Origin: Branchiostoma floridae
Taxonomy: Eukaryota; Chordata; Leptocardii; Amphioxiformes; Branchiostomatidae
Direction: 5' to 3'
DNA length: 61,685 bases
Assembly: GCF_000003815.2 (NCBI RefSeq)
Contig: NC_049985.1
Span: 15,310,930 to 15,372,614 of the forward strand
In this document: positions 12,259 to 22,600 of the stretch, piece after piece
Layout: every line of letters begins with the position of its first letter
How positions within the stretch are numbered: position 1 is the first letter of the stretch
The notes under the pieces: generated by a model
What the model saw: only the letters and a program-made list of their open reading frames with translations
What the model was told of the DNA's origin: nothing
Databases searched by the model: none
Translations under genes and position numbers: made by a program

Positions 12259-13101
12259 ATGAAGGTGCGTCGTACGTCCACCCTTTTCGTCTTGGGTCTG
12301 ATCGTGCTTCTCGGTCTACTACACCCGACGGTGTCCGAGGAGATCCGAACGGCGGGACGCATGGAGGACAACCGGTGCATCTGCACCTTCATCCCGCCGT
12401 ACATCGCCGCGGACTCCCCGCGGTCCAACTCCGTGCAGTGCCCCGCCGGAAGCACCGAGGACGTCCCGTTCCTGAAGCGGGAAATGGAGTTCCTGCAGCA
12501 GCATCACATCGCCAACCGCAAGCAGCTCAACTTCCAGACGGAACGTCTCCAGAACGTGTCCGTGCACATCTGGCGCCTGGAGGAACGGTACAGGGAGAGA
12601 CTGGGCCAGCAGAGAACCTGGGAGGTGAGACTCCTCTCCCTCATCGAGGAAAATAAGCAACTGCGAGGAGCCGTCTTTAAACAGGACGAGAATCTGAAGC
12701 TCGTGACTTCCAGGCTGGAATCCATGACCAGGGAGTTGACGTATTTACGCGACTTGAACTGGAGAATCCAGTTTCGGGTCCAGCAGGAATCCTTGAAGAA
12801 CAAGATGTACCGGCAGACGGTGGAGGAGATACGGAAGAGGCTATTCGCGGCGGAGGGGGACGTAGGGGAGTTCCTGTGGGCTCTGACGAGAGTGTTGGCA
12901 ACCATGCCGCTGTCAGCGCGCCAAAAGTTGCACGAGATGGTGGCGTTGGCGCAGACGACACCGACCGAGGAGCCCGAAAAGGCGGGAAAACCGAACGCTT
13001 CCTGGGAGCCCATCCCGACTGATCCCACCGAGGAGGAGAGAGAGTTCGTCGCTACACCAAAACCACGGAGGCGCTCCGTGAAGAAAATGCCAGGCACGTA
13101 G
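12259..13101 (+). CDS. Secreted coiled-coil protein similar to the N-terminal region of noelin/olfactomedin-1, no OLF domain
   Basis: A 280-codon frame starts MKVRRTS and reads to TAG without needing an intron. Residues about 1-26 form a signal peptide (a basic start, then FVLGLIVLLGLLH). Next comes RCICTFIPPYIAADS...VQC, which resembles the RCxCTVVAP...C segment at the start of the noelin N-terminal domain. Residues about 70-200 are heptad-rich coiled coil with an NVS sequon placed as in noelin (LQNVSVHIWRLEERYRERL). In noelin this part drives disulphide-linked oligomerisation outside the cell. The tail is Pro/Thr/Glu-rich with a basic RRRSVKK end. The C-terminal olfactomedin beta-propeller is absent, and I find no OLF exon before the LINE at 18079. 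It could be a lineage-specific secreted protein whose likeness is limited to the cysteine motif. Confidence 0.7.
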   Translation: MKVRRTSTLFVLGLIVLLGLLHPTVSEEIRTAGRMEDNRCICTFIPPYIAADSPRSNSVQCPAGSTEDVPFLKREMEFLQQHHIANRKQLNFQTERLQNVSVHIWRLEERYRERLGQQRTWEVRLLSLIEENKQLRGAVFKQDENLKLVTSRLESMTRELTYLRDLNWRIQFRVQQESLKNKMYRQTVEEIRKRLFAAEGDVGEFLWALTRVLATMPLSARQKLHEMVALAQTTPTEEPEKAGKPNASWEPIPTDPTEEEREFVATPKPRRRSVKKMPGT

Positions 13102-13287
13102 ATTTTCTTGGGTCTTTTGATAGGACAATTCCATTCACCAAAATAGAAAAAGACTGATCAAGTCACTCAAGTTTGTATCTTAGAACAACTGACTCCCTCA
13201 AGAAATGTACAGATAGACATACTACAAGTTTCTTGTTAATGTATGTTATCATAACGTAGGGATATGATGTGTAACTTTGCTACTATA

Positions 13288-13421
13288 TAGCACGATACAA
13301 GGGCAGTATCAGTATCGACTATTGGTACATTATTGTACTCTGAGTTTTCCCAATAGTAGCACGATACAAGGACACTATCAGTATGGACTATTGGTACATT
13401 ATTGTACCGTGAGTTTTCCCA
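13288..13421 (+). repeat. Two-copy 69-bp tandem duplication
   Basis: Copies at 13288-13352 and 13357-13421 share TAGCACGATACAAGG, CTATTGGTACATTATTGTAC and GAGTTTTCCCA, with few differences. They lie just after the noelin-like stop codon, possibly in its 3' UTR. Confidence 0.8.
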
Positions 13422-13774
13422 CATGTTGTTTTCTTAGCCCAACCCTTGTCTTGTGCGTTGTCAGACGACATCTGAGGAAAATCGAGACCGTTTGTTCAGC
13501 CAGAATTTACAGTTGGCTCAAGTTCGTCCGCAAGTTCTAATCCTCGCCTGACCAAAAAGTTCACGTCTGTTTATTTTTCTCCCTTCGGGTTTCGAACGTG
13601 AAGAATCACATCTTTGTGGTGGGTACAAATCCCTGAGGGCAGGACAGAGTTGTGGGGGAGACATAATCTTTTATACAAACATAACCTAGATGTGAAATGT
13701 TAGCCGGTTTGTGGCTGTAGCATAAGTGTAGGGGCTAACTAAACTAAAGCAATAGTGGTTGGCAACTTGCCTTG

Positions 13775-14141
13775 TTAGGCCTAGGAAAAAAATGTTGTGT
13801 TTCCTGTTTCAGTCCTGAAAAAATTAGTGTCAGTAGGTAGGGATTTGTAATGTTTTAGGCTGACCAAAGTGTGACATTACAGTTGAACAGCTGATAAACT
13901 GAAATGCATGAGGATACTACGTGTCTTTCAAAGTCAAACTTGAATGTTGTGCATAATAGATACATCTAACGTTATACTTATTATTAGATCGGACAAGTAG
14001 TGTTTGTACTAGGAAGCAGGCTGAATGAAAATTCTAACTGGAAACTATGTGACTCTACTGTCCACCCCCCAAAAAGTCTAGGGTCGGCAGGTTTTTCTAG
14101 GGTAGGTAGGGAACAGGAAACACAACATTTTTCCTAGGCCT
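13775..14141. mobile_element. ~365-bp element with TTAGGCCTAGG terminal inverted repeats
   Basis: The left end (from 13775) reads TTAGGCCTAGGAAAAAAATG then TTGTGTTTCCTGTT. The right end near 14112-14141 is its reverse complement, AACAGGAAACACAACATTTT then TCCTAGGCC. A related single end lies near 48798-48830. The right edge touches the MITE at 14144. Confidence 0.6.
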
Positions 14142-14143
14142 TA

Positions 14144-14344
14144 GGCTAACGTCACATTTCCACAAAGGGGCCCGGCCGGGCAGTATTGGGGATCGAAAAG
14201 TACGATATAAAAGACAACGAAAACACAAAACAGACCAAAAATAATTCAACAGCATGTCTTGTGCATATCCATTGGCATAAACTTTGATTTTCCGTTTCCG
14301 CAAACAGCACGACCGGGCCCCGGGTAGGAAATGTGACGTAGGCC
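14144..14344. mobile_element. Complete 201-bp GGCCTACGTCACA-family MITE with TTA duplication
   Basis: It starts GGCTAACGTCACATTTCC and ends GGAAATGTGACGTAGGCC. Longer complementary blocks include GGGGCCCGGCCGGGC against GACCGGGCCCCGGG. It is flanked by TTA at 14141-14143 and 14345-14347, as in PIF/Harbinger elements. It is the best-preserved of five copies here. Confidence 0.8.
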
Positions 14345-15030
14345 TTACTGTCTAAGAGGTGTCGTTTGCAATTTGTGAAGTATTTTTTTGAAAGTGCACC
14401 AAAATGGGTGTATGGCATTCTGTATTTTCTTGATTGAAGAGTAGAAGGAAAGAGCCCTTTGTCCATTGTCAGAACCACAAACGAATTTGTTCGTTGAATA
14501 TGCCCACATTTTAAAAGTTTGTTAAATGAGTCATCTCTAGATCTCGTGTACACATCTTATCATCAATGTATAAAGATGTCATACAAACCCTGCAAGTCTC
14601 TGTCCCATTTCTTGCCATGGGTATTTAAAGTCCATTGACCCAACTGTTGAAAGATTACCGTGGACGCCTGATGTGCACTTCTCAATGTAACGGTTGATGC
14701 GTGCGCTTGACCCTTTGCCATCTGAGTGACCTGACCTAAATAGGATATATATATTTATTTAGTCCTTTCAAACCCATTGAAGTAAAGATACAATCCAAAG
14801 TGAATTACACGAATTGACCTTAAAAAGCTCTTCTAGTTCTTCAACACTTGCATCATTACATTGTGCAAAGTTATAAGATATGATGATGACAGTCTTGAGT
14901 ATAAAAGGAAATTTTAAAATCCAAGCGTTTTGTTTTACGTATGTAAAACGCTTTGATATAGATATTTTTTAAACTGAAGAAATCATTAATTTGACAGTAG
15001 TTCAAATAGTTAAAACTATCTTACCCCCTC

Positions 15031-16610
15031 ATTGTGGTTTCTGAGTCAGAGTTCCCTAAAGGTTTTCCCGAAGATAAGAATCAGACGACTCGAACATGTT
15101 GTGAGGAAAATCAAACGACACGAAGACTATTGTAACGTTATGAATTGAAAACTGCTTTTGTGCCAAACTGGCAGCAAAGACTATTCTAACACTATCAGTT
15201 GTGGTCACTGCATCAGATTTCTGTCAAGATTTCCCGTAGGTAAGTGTCGGACGATGTTGTGAGGAACATCAGACGATGTGGAGTCTATTACTTAAGTGTT
15301 TACGTCTGCGTTTGCACCATACTGTCAGCAAAATCTATTTAATACTAACGTTAACACTTGAGGTTTCTGAGTCAGATTTTCTGTCATGGTTTCCCTGACG
15401 TATGAGTGTCAGACGATGTGAAAAGTATTCTGTGGAATCAGACGACATCGCGTCTATTGTAAGTGTTTGAAATTGCTTTTGTGCCAAACTGTCAGCAAAA
15501 GCTATTTTTGCTTTGCAGTTGTGGTTTCTGAGTCAGAGTTCCCTCAAGGTTTTCCCGAAGATAAGAATCAGACGACTTGAACCTATTGTGAGGTAGATCA
15601 AACGACAAGAAGTCTATTGTATGTGTTGAAAACTGCTTTTGTGCCAAAACTGGCAGCAAAGACTAATTTAACACTATCGGTCGTGGTTTCTAAATCAGAT
15701 TTCTGTCAAGATTTCCTATAGGCAAGTGTCAGACGATATTGTGAGGAAAATCAGACGATGTGGATTGTGGAGTTTATCTATTGTAAGTGTTTACGTCTGC
15801 TTTTGCACCATACTGTTACCAAAATCTATTTTATACTAACATTCGTGATTTCTGACTCAGATTTCTGTCAAGGTTTTCCTGACGATAAGTGTCATACGAT
15901 GTGAAACGTATTGTGAGGAATATAAATCAGACGACATCACGTCCTTTTGAAACTGCTTTTGTGCCAAACTGTCCGCAAAAGCTATTTTTGCACTATTGGT
16001 TGTGGTTTCTGAATCAGATTTCTGTCAAGATTGCCTGTAGGTAACTGTCAGACGATATTGTGAGGAAAATCAGACGATGCGGAGTCTATTGTAGCTGTTT
16101 AAGTATGCTTTTACGCCATACTGTCAGCAAAATCTATTTTACACCAACACTTGTGGTTTTCGAGTCAGCTTTCTGTCAAGATTTTCCTGACGATGAGTGT
16201 CAGACGATGTGAAACGTATTGTGAGGAATCGGACGACATCGTCCATAAGTGTTTGAACTTACTGCTTTTGTGCCAAACTGTAGGAAAAAGCTATTTTTAC
16301 ACTATCAGTTGTGTTTTTTGAATCAGATTTCTGTCAAGGTTCTCCAGTAGATAAGTGGTAGACGATATTGTGACGAAAATCAGGCGACGTGGAGTCTATT
16401 GTGTTTTCAAACACTTAAAAGTCTGCTTTTGCACCCTGCCGTCAGCAAAAAACTATTTTACACTAACACTTGAAGTTTCTGAGTCAGATTTCTGTCAAGG
16501 TTTCCCTGACGATGAGTGTCAGACGATGTGGAACCTATTATGAGGAAAGCAGACGATGCAGAATCTATTGTGAGTGTTTAAAAAACAGCCCTGTCATCAG
16601 AGACTGCGCA
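15031..16610 (+). repeat. Satellite-like tandem array, ~158-bp monomers with three-monomer higher order
   Basis: About ten monomers run head to tail. The landmark word GTCAGCAAA (or a close variant) recurs at about 15168, 15321, 15490, 15649, 15810, 15967, 16120, 16277 and 16440, a mean spacing of ~158. Each unit also carries CAGACGA, TTGTGAGGA and TTTCTGAGTCAG words. Three monomer types can be told apart by the sequence after the landmark: AGACTA, ATCTATTT and AGCTATTTTT. They follow the order A-B-C-A-B-C-B-C-B, so ABC repeats at ~481 bases. No open frame is conserved between units. Confidence 0.85.
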
Positions 16611-16756
16611 CATGCTGTTCTAGGTGGCAGGGGAAGGTCTGGTTTCTCCCCGTTTCCTGTATAGACGCTACATAAGTGTCAGGATTGTGCTACGGGCAGG
16701 AATAATCTTTAATGGACAGATGGATAACCAACTCGTGAAAGATAGCCGCGAGATGC

Positions 16757-16760
<4 letters not shown>

Positions 16761-16815
<55 letters not shown>

Positions 16816-16888
16816 TTTGTGTGTGTGTCTGTGCGTGAGTGCGTGCGTGCGCGGCGTGTGTATGACGGTGTGTGTGTGTGTGTGTCTG
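16761..16888 (+). repeat. (GT)n microsatellite
   Basis: About 55 bases of pure GT starting near 16761, followed by imperfect TTTG/GTGC/GTGT tracts to about 16888. The overlapping frames are artefacts. Confidence 0.95.
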
Positions 16889-16899
16889 TGTTTCCGGAT

Positions 16900-18078
16900 T
16901 TTTGTAGTCAGCATAAGAGCATTTAGAGCCTCTTGATGGATTACATGGACATGTTATGGTCTTGATATTTTGGTGGCAGGTGGCTATAGCTTGTTTAGGC
17001 ATGGCTATCCTCGGGAAAACCGAGATGCTTCTTTGCTCTTAAGGGTTAACATACAATGTCTGGTTTAAGGCACACTTTAATATTTCAAGTCGTTTTCGTC
17101 ACAATACTCAGTATAACATGTTGTTAAAAATTGTTAGAAATTCAATGGCGGAATCCATAGGACGACAAATGAAATTCAATTGAAAAATACATACAACAAA
17201 TTGTACACAACAACTGCATGTAAAATATGTCTTTTCCCCAAGGGTATTTACTCCTGTCTATTTAGTACGTGCGCACGTGCGTTTCTGCTGCCCAATTCGC
17301 TAATCAAGAAAACAACATCATTCCGACATTCCGTCCACATTCCATGTCAGTTTTATTCCGCTATCCAGAGAAACCACCTGTCCCTTCACTCTGTCATTTC
17401 CTCCCACTTTCCTATCAAACGGATCTCCCCCCAGGCTGTCCCGTGGGATGAGATCTTACTTTCACTCTCAGAACGTCTTAAGAATGCCCCTGTTCCACCT
17501 TGACCGCGTCCTAAGACCCCCGTTATTAAAACCTGGCCACCCCTTGTTACGGGTCACGTGCGTTCAGCAACATTGTCACAATATGCCATCGAGCGGTATA
17601 ACAGACTAGTCCGAAACTGCACACACTTCTTTGTGTGAGACGTCCTTTAAAAATCCAATTACGTTTTTCAATTACCGTATTTCAGCTTTCAAGTGTTATC
17701 AATAGCCCAATTATATTGAATGTTACACTGTAAATTTGCCATACAACATAGTGTAGGTTAACCAGCATGTAAAACGACTACACTAGCCTACAGACTGAGA
17801 CTGGAGCTTGTTAACATTTTGTGACCTGATTACTGATATATTGCGCCTAGTCGGTAAGCGATTCCCCAGAACACAATATAACGGTCTATGGGTCTTCTTA
17901 CAAATTAAAGAGAGAAAACACACAGAAATTTTCACAAGTACTGTAAAAGAGAAAATGTTCACGGGCATTTAATTTCGTGGGAGAAAGGAAAATTCATTTT
18001 TCGCGGTATTTTTTTTACTTCGCAGCAAAGTTGTGACAGCGAGTACCACGAATATTCCCCTTTAATTCATTCATAAAA
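16900..18078. other. Non-coding stretch between satellite and LINE
   Basis: No gene or clear repeat boundary is recognised. The last ~130 bases contain words such as TTTCGTGGGAG and TTTCGCGGTA that look like degraded MITE sequence, and AATTCATTCATAAAAT at 18063-18078 just before the LINE. Confidence 0.35.
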
Positions 18079-18222
18079 TCACAGGATTCAATCCAAAGAC
18101 AATGCAATATAATATCATAACCCTGGCGCCATGGCGTCTTTTTGTTCCAGAGCATTTGCATTTATGAACAGAAAAGGCATGCAAATGAAAGGAAGAGTGT
18201 GAACAGCCGCCACAATGAAGAA

Positions 18223-19455
18223 ATGGCCACCCTCACGGCGAAGTGTGAATCTCTCCAGTCCCTTGTTGAAAAACAGCAACAACAGATTGCTAAACTGCAG
18301 GAGGTGACGGATTCCATTCAACTTTCCCAATCCATTTCAAAGATGAGAACGTATGCACAGACTGTGGCTTTGAACCCAGGTGCCCATCAGGTTAGTGCTA
18401 AAAACTGTATCTCCAAGGACAATGGCACTAATAACGCCACTGATGACAAAACAATGGATCCGGATACAGCTCATGCAAATCATACAACAACACAGCCAAG
18501 TACTGAAGAAGCCGACTCAGACGTTGAACTGACCCAACAGGTTTCGTCACAGGAAGGAACACAAGTCCCGACAGAGGAGTCGAAACAAGTCAGGGTGTAC
18601 ACGGACTCCATATGGAAAGCCGTCAATGTCTCCAGAATGTTTCCCAACCTTTCGACACACAAAGACAAGACATCTACAATATCCGATGCCACAAAGAAGC
18701 TAGAAACCATCCACGACCCAGGAACATCCTATGCGATTCTTCACATAGGATCTAACGACTTAGACAACTCTAAACATGACGACTCTTCTGTACAAGGCTG
18801 TCTGCAGAAAACAGAAGAACTCATCAGTATTGCCAAAGCATCATTTCCAAACGCCACCATTGTCTTGTCTCAGGTTCTCCCAAGAGGCAATGACCTGCAA
18901 TCTGACCTGAACAAGAACATCAAGGACTATAACCAATCTGTACTACAAAGATACAAGGATGAAGAGAAGCTGTTGTACGTACGTCACAAGAAACTGTCAA
19001 CATCTAGACATCTCTACAGGCGCGATGGTATCCACTTGGATGAAGTCACAGGGACGAGTCTCCTGGTGGCGGATGTAAAGAGGACCATCCGCTCTGTGGA
19101 GAACGAATACAATCCCGGTTACAGTAGAGAAAACTGGAGACAACCCCCACATTCAGGGCAGGACAGACCACAGCAGAACCGCGGCCAGGACAGAACACAT
19201 CGGAACCGCGGACAGGACAGAGCACAAGAGAACCGCGGACAGGACAGATCACAGCAAAACCGCGGACAGGATAGACCTCAACAGAACCGCGGACAGGACA
19301 GAGCACAGCAGAACCGCAGCCGAGACGGATCCTGGCGTGCCGATACACCTGGAGAGCGGAGCCGTCCCAACTGGTACCGGTCCCAGGTCAACACACCACA
19401 CGAGGACATTATAAACCTGGCCTACAAGTTGAAAGAACTGCTCAACAACTTTTAG
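18223..19455 (+). CDS. LINE ORF1: coiled coil plus SGNH/GDSL-esterase-like domain and RGQDR repeats
   Basis: ORF1 of the retrotransposon, 410 codons from the first in-frame ATG (G at -3, G at +4). The frame is open upstream to a TAA at 18118, but only through a TTG. Residues ~1-40 form a Gln-rich coiled coil. A middle domain shows SGNH-hydrolase blocks in order: VYTDSIWKAVN (nucleophile Ser in TDS instead of the usual GDS), ILHIGSNDLDN, IVLSQVLPRGND, and DGIHLDEVTG with the D-x-x-H pair. A basic tail carries six or seven imperfect copies of QNRGQDRxQ at 19150-19320. Such esterase ORF1 proteins are known from CR1-group LINEs; their task in retrotransposition is unclear. No RRM is visible in this ORF. 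Confidence 0.85.
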   Translation: MATLTAKCESLQSLVEKQQQQIAKLQEVTDSIQLSQSISKMRTYAQTVALNPGAHQVSAKNCISKDNGTNNATDDKTMDPDTAHANHTTTQPSTEEADSDVELTQQVSSQEGTQVPTEESKQVRVYTDSIWKAVNVSRMFPNLSTHKDKTSTISDATKKLETIHDPGTSYAILHIGSNDLDNSKHDDSSVQGCLQKTEELISIAKASFPNATIVLSQVLPRGNDLQSDLNKNIKDYNQSVLQRYKDEEKLLYVRHKKLSTSRHLYRRDGIHLDEVTGTSLLVADVKRTIRSVENEYNPGYSRENWRQPPHSGQDRPQQNRGQDRTHRNRGQDRAQENRGQDRSQQNRGQDRPQQNRGQDRAQQNRSRDGSWRADTPGERSRPNWYRSQVNTPHEDIINLAYKLKELLNNF

Positions 19456-19660
19456 ATATTCAGTGTACCAGCGCTGACCAAAAGGAAAGTGAACCCTTCT
19501 ATTACTCTACTTAACATAGAACTTTTGATTATTTCATATAACCACCAAATATAGACCTAAATGGTACTCATTCATACGTAAACCTTAAAACATATGATGA
19601 ACAACATACGTAATTATTGCTCTTAACATTTTTCTACTTTCTGACTTTCTATCATTTCTT

Positions 19661-22600
19661 ATGGCACATGATGTGGCCTTACGCCTAACTAGCTGGAACA
19701 TTCAAGGTAGTCTTAGTAAAAAGTGTGTAGAAGTAGATTTTTTAGATAGTATTTGTAAATATGATGTAGTCTGTATCCAAGAAACGTGGCTGAAACCTGA
19801 AGACAACTTTCATATAGACGGTTACCACTATTTCCGAAGCGACAGAAAGCTTAGAAAACAATCTCGTAGAAATTCAGGCGGGGTAGCTATTCTCTTTAAA
19901 CGAAATCTGGCGAAAGGAATCTCGAAATTACATAGTAACAACTCCGACATTATTTGGTGCAAATTAGATAAGAATTTCTTTGGCTTTGACAGGGATGTAA
20001 TCTTAGGTTGCCTTTATCTACCTCCTGAAAATTCTCCAATATTTGCTACTAAAAAGAATACACTGTTTGAAGACTTAACTGCTGACATAGCCAAATTCAA
20101 CAGCGGGGGGCATATCCTACTTCTGGGTGATTTAAATTCTAGAACATCTAACGTACAAGAAAAACTCTTTGATGGCCTTGATGAAAATGCCTGTGAAATT
20201 CAACTAAAACCCAGATTTAATACCGACAATGTAAATAACAGATATGGCAGGGAGCTAATTGACTTATGCTCTGCTGCTAATATGATCATAGTGAATGGAA
20301 GAACTATTGGGGACCTTCCAGGAAAAAACACATGTATAAAATATAATGGCACAAGTACGGTAGACTACTGTATTACTAGTCTACATTTCTTCACATCTGT
20401 ACAGTATTTCAAAGTTCACGACCCAACCTGGATGTCCGATCATTGTCAAATTTCAGTCTCCCTTAAAACGAATCATTCAAATTTTAGACACGAAACAGAT
20501 GAAAAAAATAATTCTTTCCCTAAAAGATATATCTGGGAAGAAACATCCTGTGAAAAATTCCAGGAGGCCCTTCGTTCCTTACAAGCAAAAAATGCCATAC
20601 AACAGTTTATATCAAAACCTTACACTGCCAGCCAAACAAAACATGTTGTTGAAGACTTTAATAACATCATCAAAATAACAGCTGACTTGTCACTAAAATC
20701 TATTCGAGTTTTGAAGCGAAAAAAGAAACCTTCAAATAAACCGTGGTACGACCAACAGTGTCGGGATTTAAAGTCAAGAATGCGAGTTCTTGCCGCGGAA
20801 ATTAGAAAATTTCCATGGCGACAAGACAAAAGGCAAAATTATGTATACAAGGTCAAGGAATATAAGAAACTGATAAAAAAGAGAAAAAAACAACATAATG
20901 AAGGGAAAATGACGTTCTTATCCAAATTAGCTAAGAAAGAACCTAAATCATTCTGGAAAGAAATCAATAATCTACGAAACTTAGAAAATGGAACCAAGGT
21001 TGAGACAGGGGACCAAATTTCAACTAGCGAATGGCTTAATCATTTTAAATCAATTAATGCAAACACCACAGTAGATACAAAAGAAAAAGAACACACCGAT
21101 AAAATAATCAACTCCCTTGAACATGAAACGGATAATCCGCTAGACTTCGAGATTACTGAAGAAGAAATCCAAAACGCTCTATCTAGTTTAAAAAGCAACA
21201 AGTCTAGCGGAACAGACTCAATAATTAACGAAATGCTGAAATATGGCGCACCTCAACTGATACAACCATTCAAAAAAATGTTCAACATATTCTTACAGTC
21301 CGGACATTTTCCCCACCAGTGGAGCCAGAGCACTCTAGTTCCAATCTACAAAAGTGGCGAACCATCAAATCCTAGCAACTACAGAGGAATAGCTATTTCT
21401 AGCTGTGTCGGCAAATTATTTACTTTTATCTTGAACAAACGTTTACAACATTTCCTTGAAAGCTCAAATCTACTATCACCTTTTCAATCCGGTTTTAGAA
21501 AAGATTTTAGAACAAGCGATAACGTCTTTGTCCTCAAAACGTTAATCGACCAACAGACTTCCAAACCCGGGGGTAAGCTATATGCATGTTTCGTGGATTT
21601 CCGAAAAGCTTTTGATTCGGTATGGCGAAACGGATTATTCTATAAACTTTTATCGTTAGGGATAGGAGGTAACTTCTTTAGACTAATAAAATCAATGTAT
21701 CACAACATAGAATATTGCGTTAAAACCCCACACGGCATGTCACAATATTTCCAATCGTTCTGCGGGGTGAGACAAGGTTGTAACATAAGTCCCCTCCTTT
21801 TTAACCTTTATATTAACGATTTCCCGTCCCTATTAAATCCATTATCTTGTGACTCCTTATTCTTAAAAGATACTCCTGTAAACAGCATATTTTGGGCTGA
21901 TGATCTTGTACTTGTATCGAAATCAGAATCAGGCCTAAAAGAATGCTTGAGTGCACTGGACCAATTTTGCTCTCTGTGGAAATTATCCATCAATAAGAAC
22001 AAAACAAAAGTAATGATCTTTTCCAAAAATGGGCGGACAGTCAATAAGAAACATTCACCTTTCACATCTCAGGGTCAAACTATAGAGATAACCAACTTTT
22101 ACACCTACTTAGGAGTGGACATAACACCTTCAGGGTCTTTTAGTCGAGCCATAAAACAGTTAAGATTGAAAGCACTACGGGCCTCGTTCAAATTGAAATC
22201 ATTCTTATCATCTAATTCCAACCCCTCGATTTCCCTAGCTATTGATCTGTTTAACAGCCTGGTTAAACCTATTCTACTTTATTGTAGTGAGCTCACTGGA
22301 ATAAATGCACAATGCAGAGATTTAATATTCAAAGGGATTCCAGAACGTCAAAATGAAACGACAAGAACATCTATAACCACAGTCCTCAGCCCGATATTGG
22401 GATCAGAAGTTGACATACTTAGAGTCTCTCGTCTGGGAAATATATCAGAAGCCTCGCCTATTTATACTCGTCCCATTCTTGTTCGATTCAAGAAATACAG
22501 TGACAAACTGAACGTGATATACCAGTCAGACACTTTGTTTAGGAACCAGAATATAACAATAGAACAACCAAAAATCTCATATGAAATACCTGACTTAGAA

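Noticed and set aside
12207-12656. 149-codon overlapping sense frame
   Set aside because: Pro/Arg/His-rich composition typical of an off-frame reading of the 280-codon gene.
12504-13097. 197-codon antisense frame opposite the noelin-like ORF
   Set aside because: Shadow of a GC-rich coding frame. It has no domain, and the sense frame has a signal peptide and heptads.
15031-16610. CRISPR-like array of regularly spaced repeats
   Set aside because: Units are ~158 bp and homologous over their whole length, with no repeat/spacer structure, in a eukaryotic genome.
16624-17002. Open frames of alternating Val/Cys or Thr/His
   Set aside because: Translation of a (GT)n microsatellite.
18142-18222. 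TTG-started N-terminal extension of LINE ORF1
   Set aside because: There is no ATG before 18223 and an in-frame TAA lies at 18118. The ATG at 18223 has a good context.
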